From Amylostereum areolatum (lineage: Eukaryota; Basidiomycota; Agaricomycetes; Russulales; Stereaceae), in the NCBI GenBank assembly GCA_012932865.1, contig SAXG01000002.1, positions 1,922,001 to 1,986,000 of the forward strand: 64,000 bases of DNA, in the 5' to 3' direction. The notes under the pieces were generated by a model. It was given only the letters and a program-made list of their open reading frames with translations. It ran no database searches and was not told the origin of the DNA. Positions 11,337 to 23,475 of the stretch are shown piece after piece; position 1 is the first letter of the stretch; the number at the start of each line of letters is the position of its first letter. Made by a program: the position numbers and the translations under genes.

Positions 11337-12243
11337 TGATTTATATAGTTAGTGGAATGAAGTGTGCGAAGAGGAGGGTGCTGAAGATCCTAGGATGAGT
11401 TTCCCCGGTATTTATATGGGACACTTGCTGCTTGCAGGTATGGCTCGGGTTTCCCCACGACTGACGTCTTGGACAGGTATGGACGGCCCAGAGTGTCAGC
11501 TGTGTGATGGTCCTGGTGGGTTTGCCATAACGCGCTGGCCGAAACAGGAGACCACGGCGACACGGAATGATGGACGGAGAGTCGCAGGCAGCCACATTGC
11601 CGTCCGTGCGCAAGTTGGAATGCACCTGAAGCAGTACGATTTCCATCTTAGCGCGCTCACATCCTATCGCCAGCGAATACGGATATTCAAAACGGATGTC
11701 AGTTCGCGGTATTGTTATACACAGAGCCGCTACTACGACAGCCTGGAAACACTTCGGCATTAGCTCAGTACGATGCAAGAAGTCGGTCAATGCGAACCTT
11801 CTGCGCTTATTCCCCGCCCGCCGATCTAGTTCGAGCACCGTAACACCGGGGATGATCATCCTAGGCACTTGATAAGTAACCCCCCCAGTTGGCTCTGGCC
11901 GTACCTTCCGTCATGACCCTGTGTTATCCTCAAGTCAATCAGCAACTGTCGCCACTTTGTCCAGGCGTTTGGAACCCTGTCGAGCGTGGGTAGTCCGAGG
12001 ATCTCGTCGGTCTCGGACGCAAAGGGCCTGAGTCTTACAGGCGGGCAAAGACAATGAACTGACTGCAGAGCTGGAGAAAGGCGGCCGGATTCTGATTTCT
12101 CAAAACACGGTGTGTGCATGGAAGAGCACTGTTCGCCATCGGGGCTGTTCATTTAATACTACACAATTCCATTCGGGGACTTGGGGATGTACATTTCAAC
12201 TTGTCGACACTGACGCGCAAGGGCGCGGCCCGCGGTCGTCGCT
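11337..12243. other. Intergenic, phosphatase promoter side
   Basis: Long minus-strand frames exist here (for example 11,341-11,868), but they match no family and contain the phosphatase TATA region. Nothing else is supported. Confidence 0.4.
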
Positions 12244-13070
12244 TCACAAAGCTGCCTTAGCGCTCAGAGCCTTTACAGTTTCCAGGGCAAGGGGTGGGCT
12301 GTGGCGAGAAAACTCAGGTGAGCGGGACACAACGTTAACAGCTTGTAGGACGTGAGAGCATACCTGTCCTTGGGAGTGACGGGCAGCTTCTTCTCGACCA
12401 ACTTTCCACCCTTGGTGAAAACGAAGTGAGCACGCGTTGTCTTCCCGCTGGCGTTTTTAGCGCCAAGGGCCCCAATGAGCTCGCGCTTGGGATCGGAAAG
12501 AAGAGGATACGGGAGTTCCTTCTGTGGAGGGAAGCATGACGGTTATTGAGCCTGGGGAGTAAGGAAACGAGGGCGGGGATCTACGTGCCTTGGTCTGCCA
12601 CCTCTGTTGTGCGGCAGCCGTGTCGTGACTGATACAGTACACCTCGAAATCATACTGAGAGAAATCGGGGTATGCATCCCTAAACCCGCATGCCTGCGTG
12701 GTGCACCCGGCTATCATGCGCAGACCAGTCAGTAAAATCGCACAAAAGGATAAGTGTGAGAACGACAGACGCACGAGTATCCGCAGCGGGGACCGAGAAC
12801 AGCACGATGCCCTTCTCGGCTGCGATTGCAGCCACATCCACGTCTTCACCCTGCTCGTTTTTCAAAATAAACGACGGAAGTGTATCGCCGATCTCGATGG
12901 GTGCGAGGCTGCTCGACTTCTCTTCATCAGCAGCGGCAGGCGTCTCCGCTTTGCTCGTCGCCTGCTTCGACGGTTAACGCACCATCGATGAAAGAACGCG
13001 CATATAGACTCACAGGAGCGGGCGGAGAGTCCTTGGCCAAGCGAGCTGATCTTCTGGGTGCGTCGGTCAT
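12244..13070 (-). CDS. PrxQ/BCP-type peroxiredoxin, Dot5-like
   Basis: Thiol peroxidase that reduces hydroperoxides. The start MTDAPRRSARLAKDSPPAP is basic, as in nuclear Dot5-type members. It is followed by a charged linker and the thioredoxin-fold core IEIGDTLPSFILKNEQGEDV. The peroxidatic site reads TPGCTTQACGFRD, with a second Cys five residues on, as in BCP 2-Cys enzymes. Then come YPLLSDPKRELIGALGAK and TTRAHFVFTKGGKL. Splicing the last intron at GCCACAG gives the family-like end SPPLALETVKALSAKAAL. Four introns, one with a GC donor (AAG|GCACGT). The frame is intact. Nuclear location is inferred from the basic N-terminus and family relatives. Confidence 0.86.
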
Positions 13071-13688
13071 GGTGGTCAACGCGAAAGGAACAGTGGACGG
13101 TCGACCCACAGGGCCACAGGGCCACACGCAGACTCGGACTGACGCACGCCACACCGGTGGCGGGTTTCCTACTCCTTCCGTCAGCGCAAGCGGCAAATTC
13201 TCCAAGAAGATGACGTGCTTTCCACATATACTCACTTGGTGGGTAAGTAATACGCTCTCTCAAATCTAAGCAGCCCAACGAGCTCGGAGTAAAACGTCAG
13301 ATCACGAACGACGGAATGAACGAATGAAGTCCGCGAACGCCGAGGAAACGAGGTTGATGGATCCAGGATGGAAACCTATGGGACACGGAATATTATACAC
13401 GACAATGTGTAAGTATCAAAGACCCCCCTCCCCTCCGGGAGGCTCCAATTAGGCGCACCGTAAGTAAGCACGAGAATCGGAAGAGCACATATCGACATCG
13501 TACGGTATCGGAACATCAGGCAGAGGTTAGAGACTCGGATGCGGATGTGAATGTGTGGATGCAAAATGCAATGCGGATACGAGAACATGTTGAGTGTGTA
13601 TACAAAAGGTTCTAAGATAGTACGGTGTCCTCGGGTATCGCGAAGTGGAAACTAACTGGAGAGCATCAATCCAAGGGTTCGCACACCC
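13071..13688. other. Intergenic between peroxiredoxin start and LRR gene stop
   Basis: About 0.6 kb with no recognised gene. It should contain the peroxiredoxin promoter and the LRR gene 3' end. Confidence 0.45.
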
Positions 13689-16600
13689 TCACCGAGGGTC
13701 TAAAGACGAGTTGGACGATTTGCGTCGCGGCATGTACGGTCTGGGCAACGGCGAACTCACGGCTGGACTTTGCGATCCCGTCGGACTATCGACGACCACG
13801 TCCTCAGTGAGGGGTGACGCCAGGCTCATCGAGGGCGGAGCAGAAACGTCGGGGCTACGCGCGTTGAGTGACGCAGTTGACGACCGTCGTGGTACGTAGG
13901 CTCGCGGAAGTGACTTCGATGGCTCTTCCGGCTCGAGCTCCTCCTTTGGCTTCGAATCGACGACTGACAAATGGTCCAAGGGCATCCCGAACTCATCCAC
14001 CAACCGCGGCGGTGGTCGCGCTACTTCCGCTTCTAGCAGCTAGACCGGTAGGTAAATGTTAATATCCTGGATCCATTGTAGACACGCAGGACATACCTCT
14101 ATCCGCAACTCCTCGCCGTCAAACTCGCCTTCCATTTCCTCGGGACCTAGTAGCTTGTTCCCCCGGCGGAAGACTTCGCCCTCTTCAGCTACCCAGTTGC
14201 GCGACCTGGCCAGGGCTATAGTGAGGCTCCGTTCAAGGAGGAAAACCCTGTGGGGACACTTACCGAACGACAGGCGATCGCTGATCTGCGAGGATATCAT
14301 TCTCTCCCTCTTCGTCAGAGCTCGGCAGCTGGAAGACGCGAGGAGACATGATGTCGGGAGACATGACTTGCTCGTGGACTTCAGGCTCGGGAGGGGCTTT
14401 CCCTTTCCCTTTGTCTATCCTCGGCGTCACTGGGAGGTCCTCTCCCTGGTCATCATCCTGCGGATTTGGGCTCACAACCACATGGCCGTTTGTCATCCCA
14501 TTAGCACTCCCATTAGCGGGCGAAGGTGTTGGGCTCGGCGTCAATTGGCGAAAGGCGAGGCCAAGGCCCTGTAGGCTCAGCTGTGGCCGTGGGTTGACCT
14601 GGGCAAGCAGGGAAGTTAATGAGTCGTTGAGCACGAGGAGGTCTTCGAGCTTGGTTGGATCGGACGTGGACCGTATCATATCGTTCAGAGGCTTGATTAC
14701 TGCCTTGGTTTTCGAAACGAGCTCCGGGTCCGCACCACCGACAGGGGACGATGGGGCAGAAGATGACGACGGAGAGCGAGCAAGGAGGGCTTCTAGTTCA
14801 GTTTGTACTGCACGCGCCCGAACGACAACGTCGCTCTCGGTCTGTTGTTGAGCCTCCAGAGTAAGCAATGGCATAGGCGGCGACGCAGAGCTGGTAGACT
14901 CATCGACCTTCTTCGCGTCGTCCTTTCGGATCGTCCGATGGAGCTCGCTTTCCTCGATCATATTCCACACGCCCTTCCCTTGTCCGCGTCCGCTGGATCC
15001 GTTGGCAACAGATTGTGTACTTCGTTCGGCTTCTTCTGTATTGCGGATGCAGGTGTTCAAGATGTCCCGGCACATCCTATGAGGAGATAAATGAGCGAAG
15101 GCACATGAAGAGAGACCGGGACACGTACTGAGCGAGGCCTTCATCGTCCGGAGGTATGTTGAGATCGAGGCAACGCATGATATGATTGCCTTTCAGTCCT
15201 GAGTTGATGGCCATGACGCCGGCAAGTTCGAGATTGTTCATCGTCAGATCCAGGTGAAGCAGCGAGGACGACTCTGGAAGGAATTCGGCCAATGCGATGG
15301 CCCCCGCCGATGTCATGGAAGTAGAAGCCAGGAACAGACGCTTCAAAGACGTATTTAGCGTAAACGCCGTTCTCAATGATTGGATCTAAGAGTTGAAGTC
15401 TTTAGTAAATATATGCCAAGTTATAAGGAAACTCGTCTTACACCCTCAAGACCGGGTCCGCTACAAGGATTCTTGCTGAGATCCAATGTCTCCAAACATG
15501 AATTATATTTCTAGAAAATATATAAGGTTCAGGAGACTGTGCGTCTAGGGAATGAAGACATACTCACCAAGGCATCCGCGATAGATACAAGCTCTTGTAC
15601 ACTGAGCTTATTCTCACTCAGGTTGAGGACCTTCAGCGTTCGATTCCGTTTAAGAACTTGAGCGATGTAGCTGATACCAGTCTTGAAAGGTGATCATCAG
15701 CACTAAAACTATGGTAGTGGGGCTGAAGCATACCCTTAGGTCATTTCCGCGCAGGTCTAGCGTCTTCAACGCGCCTAGACGGGGTAGTGCGTCAAGTGCG
15801 CGGACTTTATCTAGCAAAGCAGCGCTCGGGCCATGGTCATGATAACCGGTGCTTGACTGGCTACCTTGTGACGGTGCCGGTGGTACAGGATGGCGCGTAG
15901 TAATGCCTCCTTGCGCTGAAGACGTGATGATAGGGATTTGTTGGCCGTTGGGCGAAAGAGGGTTAACCGACGTTTGTGCAGCTGTGGCAGCGGCGCGTTT
16001 GGAACGAGGAATATACGGAGTATACGTGGTTTGATGCGCCGTGTTCGGATGTTTGGGGGGTGGAGGAAGGGGTCCTGACCGTGGAGGCAGAGCCGCGGGT
16101 GCCGGTGCCGGTATGTATGCCGCAGGTAAAGAAGGTGGTGCTGTCCTTGACGGAGACATCGGAGGGGTGGAAGGCGCAGATCCGGGTGCAGAGCCTGGAA
16201 CGACGTCGGGATAGTCCCTAATCATGAGGGCGATTGCGACAGCACCGGTGGCATTGATACGGTTATGCCGAAGTGATATGTTCCGCAAAGAAGATGTCCG
16301 AACAAGATGTGCTGCACGGAAGGTTACCGGAAAGGACGCGAAAGAAAGAGATGTTTCCCCGTACCCAACGCTTCCAAGCCCAGGGGCTTCAATGAACAGT
16401 CGTCGAGTTTGAGGGAGGTCAGGCCTTGGTCAGGGCACTGCGCAAGCGCAGCTGCGATGTATTCCACCGATTTCTTGTCCAGGGGATTCTGAGAAAGATC
16501 TAAGAATTGGAGAGTTTTCGCCTACATAAATGTTAGAACCTTGTACGAGTGCATGCATGGCTTCGCCCACCTTTGACACATACGCTCCGATGAGACGGAA

Positions 16601-17411
16601 TGCCGGTGCTTTCAATCGTCGATTAGATGCGACGGAAAGGAATGTGAGAGATCCAGGAATGAGGAGTGAATGAAGGATAGGTTTGAGTATCTATCACTGA
16701 AGTGAGAGCGACTTCGGGGATCTAGTCAGTAATACGCACTCGATCGTCGAGGTCACACTCGCGAAACGTCAGACGGCGAAGCCCCCATTCGATAGTCAGA
16801 ACATCGGAGAGAGTAGCGGCCAATGACGGGGTCAGTTGTACACCTGAAAAATCCACGGTTCGAGGAGCAGACCCGGACGCATTCTTGGAAGCGTAATGAA
16901 TCGATGGCCCATCGCCCAAGGGCAAGCTACTCACCTTGAGCGCCGTGGATATCTCAGGGCTCGGGGGTTCCTCTCTGCTCGCGCAACATTCCTTGTAAAA
17001 CGCCTCGACCCTTTCCATAGACCACCACTCCTCCGTCTCACTAGAGCCATTAATGGAGTTGCCTCGCACAACCCGACGCCTTCGCTCGAATTCCCGTTGC
17101 TCAATCGACCGCTTCTCATCTTTGAGCGAGGGCATCGACGGAGGGTTCACCGCAGATATCGGATAGACAGTGACGAGTTCCGGAAGGATGAAATGAGCGC
17201 GTTTAAGCGTCTTGCCCTCATCGCCGTTCGTTTGCGGCTGGTTATTTTGAGTAGGAAGAAATTTGGAGAAACGGGAAAAGAAAGATTGCTGCGTAGGTGC
17301 GGGGCGCTTGAGAATAGATCGTCCTGGAGTAGGGATTGTTACGGCGGAAGAGGAGGGGCCGTAGGGAGAGGAAGGGGACGCCATAACATGGGATTCGCTG
17401 TCCACAGTCAA
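13689..17411 (-). CDS. Large leucine-rich-repeat (RNI-like) protein, PPP1R37-like
   Basis: Probable scaffold or regulatory protein of roughly 1,000 residues. The N-terminus MTVDSESHVMASPSSPYG leads to GRSILKRP and KRAHFILPELVTVYPISAV, which contains an RVxF-like KRAHF and resembles the phosphatase-1 docking segment of the animal PPP1R37/LRRC68 group. LRR units follow: GLRRLTFRECDLDDRV, a repeat with LSLRHNRINATGA, KTLDLRGNDLR, LNLSENKLS, LETLDLSKNP, SLLHLDLTMNNL and MRCLDLNIPPDDEG. A Pro-rich insert splits the repeats (around 15,850-16,200). The C-terminal half is disordered and Ser/Pro-rich, with PPPRLVDEFGMPLDHL and twin PRRSS/PRRKSS patches near the end. About ten introns, frame intact. 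The link to PP1 is inference. Confidence 0.75.
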
Positions 17412-17793
17412 GGCGCATCCCCGCGGCCATTTGCTCGGACGCTCAGCCAGAACCGGTCCGCTTCATCGTGCGAAATCGAATCGAACCCGCAGGTCGCCCG
17501 TGATAAGATCTTAAGAGCGCAAGTCGGAAGCAACTCAAATTGGGCGACAGCATTACCATTACCAGGCGAAGTGTTAGCAGAGGGCATCTACGACTCCAGA
17601 CGAATTAATGTACAAAGAGAGTAGGGTAGGGAATAATCCCGGATAGCGGCAGAGACGATAATGCACAAACACGGAAACTAAGCAGCTGGAAGCACAGGAC
17701 AAATAAACTATGGGAAAAAGAGTGATGACGACGAGAAGTAAGAGATGTTCCTTCAAGGCCCGCCGAGAAGGGATGGCTTTGGGAGGCCGACCA

Positions 17794-18602
17794 TCACAAC
17801 ACATCCATATACTCCCTACAGCGGTCCCACAGCCGTACCCAGCGTCCCCCACTCCACTGGCGCACGCGCATCCAGCCGTCATGCGGCGAGACGCGCTCGA
17901 TCCACAAAAGGACCGAGCAGATGGCGAAATCGGCATAGGAAAGCTCGCGGCCCATGGCTACGACGCCGTCGCCCTCCATGCCGTTGTTTTTATCAAGCAT
18001 GGCAGATAGCTGCTCGAACCGATCTCGAACCGCCTGCCACGCCTGTTCTCTCTGCGGCCCAGGTGCGAGGTAATTAGGTGAGCCGGTCTGGACAGGGAAG
18101 TGACTCTGCACCTGGGGCGAGAGACGTGCATGCGACAGTGGGACCATCAAGACCAAAAGCGGCTTTAGAACAACGTCGTTCAAGTATTGAACGAAGATGC
18201 TTTGTAGCGCGCGAGTGCCATCGGGGAATACTGGTCGAGCGGGATAGGTGACCTCCAAATATTCGGCGATGGTGTTGGGATTTGCTAGGACGACGGGATT
18301 GGAGGTTGAGCGGTGGGGGTCGACGAGAACGGGCAAGGCATAGATGGGCCGCCCATCCCTCCCTACAGACGTCGGGGGAGCGTTGATGGAGCGTAAAGCG
18401 CGTTCAACGTCATTGAATTCGACCCATACGGTGCGGTACGGCAGACGTTTGTAGTTCAGGATAAAGCTGGCACGACGTGGTGATTAGTAGATTTTATACG
18501 CGACAGTGAGGAGGGGGCGTACCGGACACGCCAAATATTGGGTGCCCAAGCTTCGGGGCCACCGGTTGGCACGTCGTATAGTGTGATGCTTGGGGGAGCC
18601 AT
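17794..18602 (-). CDS. Glutathione S-transferase, GSTFuA/Ure2p-like class
   Basis: Cytosolic detoxification enzyme that conjugates or binds small hydrophobics. The start MAPPSITLYDVPTGGPEAW is followed by SPN-type sequence APNIWRVRFILNYKRLPY across one intron, then TVWVEFNDVERALRSINAP. The thioredoxin-like domain continues with YALPVLVDPHRS and LANPNTIAEYLEVTYPARP. The helical C-terminal domain contains ELSYADFAICSVLLWIERV and ends CREYMDVL. Length is about 250 residues, normal for the class. The layout matches basidiomycete GSTFuA enzymes, which are expanded in wood decayers. Intact. The start codon lies inside or just after the unrecognised upstream frame at 18,605-19,240. Confidence 0.87.
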
Positions 18603-18604
18603 TG

Positions 18605-19240
18605 TGATCTACGAGCCCGAGAGTTTGGGATGGGGATGCACTTGCATTCGACGGATGAGCATCCCTCATATACTCAATGGCATAGAACTCAACCCACTGC
18701 TGGAAAAGAGGGGTGACACGCCTAATCAAGAACTCCGCATCAAAGACCTTCGAAAGTGCGGTCTGCAGAAGGTCGGATACGTCGGTCAAGGCATGCGCCG
18801 AAGGCCATAATGGGATCTTCATGACCGTATCGCGAGCGGCTCCGGGTGTACAGCATGAGATTACGAAGGGAACAGGAAGGAAACGTCCAGTGGTCGCAAG
18901 TCAAATTCGGAACTGACGTACTTTGTCGCCAAACAGGCGGTCCACATGAAGTGGTTGTACCCAAGTGATGAAAGGCCATCGGAGCTTCGCGTATCCGCCA
19001 TATGTCTGAAGCAGGTCGCTGCAGGAGAAAGCAGCGGCCGGTGCAATGCTGAGAAAAGGGTCGAACCAGGAAGAGTCATGGTCCTGAGGGCCGTGTGTAC
19101 TGGGGAGTCAAAAGGTTGCAAAATCCGTCACCGAGAAGAACAGGAACGAGCGAGACGTGTAAGGGGGGTCCAGAAAGGCGTAGCGTGTTTCACAGCCTGA
19201 ATGCATGGAGAAAGAACCTGCGTGATCCAACGTTCAACGC
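18605..19240 (-). CDS. Probable unrecognised protein-coding gene upstream of the GST
   Basis: Three stretches join with clean phases: ERWITQVLSPCIQ...ARSCSS, then (intron GTGACG...CCCAG) THGPQDHDSSWFDPFLSIAP...HVDRLFGDK, then (intron from GTACGT) DTVMKIPLWPSAHALTDVSD...WVEFYAIEYMRDAHP. Codon choice and composition look coding, unlike the other frames. I do not recognise the family. The true start is not found (an in-frame TGA lies near 19,250), and the last frame runs on over the GST start unless one base is removed just before the TAG near 18,610. It could be a broken or misread gene. Confidence 0.35.
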
Positions 19241-21163
19241 TGTCCAACGCTGTTCACGCTGTCTGCAATTCAAAGAGGATAAAAACGGGCGCTCACGTGA
19301 GGTTAGCGCTGCTGCACAGCCTTCAACGCCGTTTCTTCACTTCGCCGCGTTCAGTTCTCTCTACTCTTTCTTACACGTCGTCAGACGTCGACCCTCGTTC
19401 AATCCCGTCGTTTGGTACTCTGCTACGCGCATGAAGAGATATACTTGCCTGGAAACATCTGCTCAGCTGCGAATGACCGTCCAGTACTCGCTTGAACTTC
19501 ATCTCCGCTAAGGCCACTTCGGCCACTGATTTCGACCTTTCTCCCCCGCGAGCCACTCGCGGAGTCCGAGTCGCGACTCGCCACCTTAACCGGTCTCGGT
19601 GCATTTCCTGACATAAAGAGCAGGGCTTGGTATTCTATTCCATGTCAGGCCATTCTCGTAATCCTTCGATCTCTGCCTACTTAGAAGTGGAAGAGACTCA
19701 GAGGTCAGTGTATGTTTTTCTTACGTCCCCGCCTTTAATTTGCAGGGACTGGCCGGTGACTCCAGGAAGAGCCTGTAAATGCTATGCTCCGGCGTTCGTA
19801 GTCGTACACCTTTTGTTCTGCTGAGACGGAGGGTCTGTGTACGCCCTCAGGGCTCCTCGGCGCGTACAAGAGCAAATGCGGTGCTGTAATTTCACAGGTA
19901 CGTCGAGCTTGGAATTCCTACGCCATTCCTCTGACAGAAGTTAGTGAAAGAAAGTCGAGTCATCGTGTACATCCGTCGGCCATGGCGGCGGCGCACGTCA
20001 CTGTATGCACAGGTTGTTTTGCTTATCTTTTACTCGTCCGGAGAGAATACTCGTGCTCCGTTGGTTTACGTGGTGGGTACCCCGCGGAAATGTAGATCTG
20101 TCGCCAATGCGTCCGACTTTCGCAGACACCATGCGCCGGACCCGGCGAGTCATGGTGCGGTACCCTCGATAAGCTACTGGCGTCCACGCTCAGTGACACC
20201 GAATTGGCACTGTGGGGCCCTTCTTCCAATTATGTTACCACTGTACCCATGTTTCACGCAATGTCGCCCCCCGTTGCAGGTTGTGATCCTTCGCAAACGG
20301 GTCAAGGAAATCAAGACTCTTACTTACCCCCCCTACGGTTCACCTCGGCGACCGGAGCTATTTCACAAGACTCGTACAATATACACTGTGGTACCACTGT
20401 CACTTACGCACACAAAGACGATGCCCGCGCGGTGGGCACTATGATCGTCGCTCGACTGTCGGGGGTTGCAATTTCCTTCATTGTAGGTCCACTCCGCCGC
20501 TAGTTTCGGCCGATTACCCATGGCGACCTCCCACCCGCTCAGATCTATGTCTTTCAATATGGCCCTCTCACATGTTTCATATCTTTTTACCCTACGGTCT
20601 TTCTGATCCTCTATGTTCTCTCGCAGTGCTCCCGACTCCGTCCAGATGCGATCACACGTCGTATGGTCGATATAGTGTGGTATCTTGTCAACTGCCGATT
20701 CTCTGTCTTCGTCTTTGGATGGCTTTTGAACTTTCGGTAAGCCTTCACCTTGAAATATACATTTACACGAATCACTCCCCCTCGTAGATCGCGGGGTTGG
20801 CCCCTCATTAACGCCGGAGGACCGATGATATTAGTTTATTGGTCCTCGCCTGGGCGAAATAGGACCTAAGTCTAATGGAATAGCTATATGGTATTCTCCT
20901 TATCGTATATCACAGACTTTCCGGATCCAGCTTAGGAGTTCGAGCTCAAAATCGAGGTGTTTGCGCGAAACGCGTAGTTTTCCACTCGACGCACGTGATC
21001 AGTATATGCGCACACGTGATGAGAGACAGGCTTGTTTATCGACGAGCGTGGGATCGCGGGGTCGGCGCATTGACCTTGCCGCAAACCTTGCTCATCCCAA
21101 ACTCAACCTCGATCCCCCACCTCCCTCAATCGCATCCCCCCCCTCCCCAACACATTTCCCCAA
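19241..21163. other. Nearly 2 kb without a recognised gene
   Basis: No family signature on either strand. Two CACGTG E-box hexamers lie near 20,992 and 21,013, about 150-170 bp ahead of the basic nuclear protein gene. Confidence 0.45.
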
Positions 21164-21883
21164 ATGCCTCGTAAAGCCGCATCTGACGACTCTGCACCCG
21201 CCGTGGAGCCCCGCCGCTCTTCTCGCATCAAGGACCAGCCTAAGGCTGTCGAGGCCGCCCCGAAGAAAGCCGCCGCGAAACCACGGTCTAAGAAGGTCAA
21301 GGAGCCCGCTGCTGAGGCCAGCGAGGAGCCCGCTGAGAAGCCCAAGTCGACGGCTAAGGGCAAAAAGAGGACTGCCGCCGAGAAGGACGCCGCCAACGGC
21401 GACGCGGAGGCACCTGCTCCGCCCGCCAAGAAGGTAGAGATCATCGTCTAGCTTCCCTACCTCGGAGATCTTACTGATCGTTTTTTAGTCGAAGCCCGAC
21501 TCTAAGGCAGCTGCTAAGCCTGCATCTAAGGCGAAGCCCGCATCCAAGGCTGCGGCCAAACCCCCATCGAAAGCCGCCTCGAAACCCCCGTCCAAGGCTG
21601 CATCTGCTAAGGCTTCATCTCGTGCTGGCTCCACAAAGCCCTCCTCGAAGGGTGCTGCCAAACCACCGTCTCGTGCAGGCAGCCGCAAGCCCGTGTCCAA
21701 GGTGTGTTCAACTTCTTATCTGACCTGTTGGTTCTTGTTGACTGAGGAGGTGACTTTCAGGCTGAGGCAGAGAAGAAAGCGGAGAACGGAGTCGTTGCTC
21801 CCGAGACCATCGCTGAGGAGCCTGAGAAAGAGGCGGAAGCTACAGCCGCCACAGAGGAGCCTGACGCCGTTGAGGTGAGCTGA
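21164..21883 (+). CDS. Ala/Lys/Pro-rich basic nuclear protein, unknown function
   Basis: Exon 1 (21,164-21,432) starts MPRKAASDDSAP, contains RRSSRIKDQPK and ends with PPAKK. Exon 2 is almost entirely a degenerate SKPxSKAA/AAKPPSK repeat, about 70 residues. Exon 3 is acidic (ETIAEEPEKEAEATAATEE) and reads to EVS and a TGA at 21,881, unless a further intron begins at GTGAGC. A basic repeat with an acidic tail resembles histone H1 tails or HMGN-like chromatin proteins, but there is no winged-helix domain or AT-hook. Role in chromatin is inference from composition only. Confidence 0.6.
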
Positions 21884-23035
21884 ATGGTCACAATTTGTTG
21901 ATCGCATGGACCGTGGCTGATACATCTTATGTTAGGCTTGACGTACCCTCGCAAATCAACAAATGCATTCTCCAGTGTTTCCTTCGGTCTCTGTTTGTGC
22001 CCCCCTCCACGAGCGACATGGACACATGCTACTTTCGGGACCCAGCTCATCGTCCGTTCCATGACCAGGCTCTCTGTCGAACATCTTGTATGCCATAGTA
22101 GTGTGTGTGCATTGCACTTTGTGTGTGTATCTGTATCGTCTCTCGCTATCGCCTTGTCTCCGATTCCTCGCTCTGTTTTTATTCTTTTTTTACTCCGGCC
22201 CCTCCTACCCCACCGCCAGTCCCCATTTCATCGCCGTCGTCTCTATTTCGCTCATGTTCGTTTACAAGTACATGGCTCGGTTAATCTATGATGATGTTGT
22301 AACGATCATATGCAAGGCTGGTACATTGACTAGGGAGAAATATGTGCATACAAACCTGCCTCAAGGCGCGGTACGCGCCAGTCTATGAGAGGATTCCGAG
22401 GTACGAGGGTTGACTTCATCTGCGTCTGCTTTAGGAGACTACGCTAGTCCGATGTTGTTGTGAGGCTGGTGGGAAGCAAATTGGTTACTGGACACCAAGT
22501 CCAAACCCTCCAGGCCGAAAGGATCTACATCGAGGATCCTGAACTTGAGAAGGCTTGACAAAAGTGTCCCGTCTGTCTCAGGGAAACTAGCGGATCGCTC
22601 GTTGGTCGAAATGGCAAAGCCAATGGAAGGTTGATACACTCATAATTCAAGAGAGATGCTGTCTGCTTGATTCTGCCGACACGGACGGGGAACCAGTAGT
22701 GCATCGTCTGATGGGCATAGAAACGATGAAATTGCATTACATGAGTGAACGCAGTACCGCCAGTATATGCGCCAAAACAGATGATGGTGAGGAAGTTCCC
22801 GGCTCCAACATGCCAACGCTCACGTGTATTCACAGCTCAAGGAGCCTGAAAATTCCTGTATGCAATATAAAGACGTACATAACCATATAATATAGAATCA
22901 AACGTACACTACCGTAGCTATCTGGCCGACCTCGATGGAAACCTTTGGGGGGATCATACACTTGTCTAGGAGGAAGGTGAGGAAGTTTGACTTTCGAAAC
23001 AGCAATAGCTATACGTACCAATCATGCTATACCGA
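21884..23035. other. Intergenic with copy C of the 57 bp repeat
   Basis: No recognised gene in about 1.1 kb. The 57 bp dispersed repeat lies at 22,385-22,441. Minus-strand frames downstream of BET1 have no family signature. Confidence 0.45.
22385..22441 (-). repeat. Dispersed 57 bp repeat, copy C
   Basis: Reverse complement begins TAGTCTCCTAAAGCAGACG and ends CTCGGAATCCTCTCAT. It differs from copy B at four positions and has unrelated flanks. Confidence 0.85.
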
Positions 23036-23475
23036 CTACCAGCCCATCCACCGGAAGAAGCCCCTCGCCATCCACACGCCAATGAAGAAGGCCACAACTA
23101 TGATAGCGATGCGCAAAGCAGACAGTGCTCCGGGCGACATCGAGCGCGTTCATCCGTTGCGCCGAGTTGGTCAGTCCAGACGACAGAGCACCAAAGGTGC
23201 CCGACTACCCAGCAAGTCAGGATGGTGGTCTCGTCGTCGTGAGAGGTAATGGGGTCACGCACCGTGTCATCAAGAACAAGGTTCTGGCGCTCAACATCGT
23301 CATGAATGTCAGTGGTCACCTGGATAATTTGGGGGTCACTGGGTGGGCAAAAGGTTCAATCGAGGAGAAGACGGCTACGCACGCCTCGTAAACTCCGAAT
23401 CTTGGAGTGAAGCTCGTCGAGCCGTTGGTCGTTCTGAGCCTCGTAAGTGTCCTCTTGGGAGCGAGAGCTAGACAT
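23036..23475 (-). pseudogene. BET1: BET1-like ER-Golgi SNARE, one-base frameshift before the membrane anchor
   Basis: Qc-SNARE of COPII vesicle fusion. Exon 1 reads MSSSRSQEDTYEAQNDQRLD then ELHSKIRSLRG, exon 2 VTTDIHDDVERQNLVLDDT, exon 3 SGTFGALSSGLTNSAQRMNA. The SNARE heptads are clear. One extra base near 23,141 shifts the frame; past it, MSPGALSALRIAIIVVAFF and GVWMARGFFRWMGW form the expected C-terminal transmembrane anchor ending at TAG 23,036. Without a correction the protein would lose its anchor. BET1 is essential in yeast, so a real null here would be surprising, and a sequence error is likely. It diverges from the methyltransferase gene across 482 bp. Confidence 0.78.

Noticed and set aside
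11341..11868. 175-residue minus-strand ORF ahead of the phosphatase
   Set aside because: It contains the phosphatase TATA region and its frame does not join to LLGVVLFARHGDR without a contrived intron. A one-base insertion near 11,309 explains the start better.
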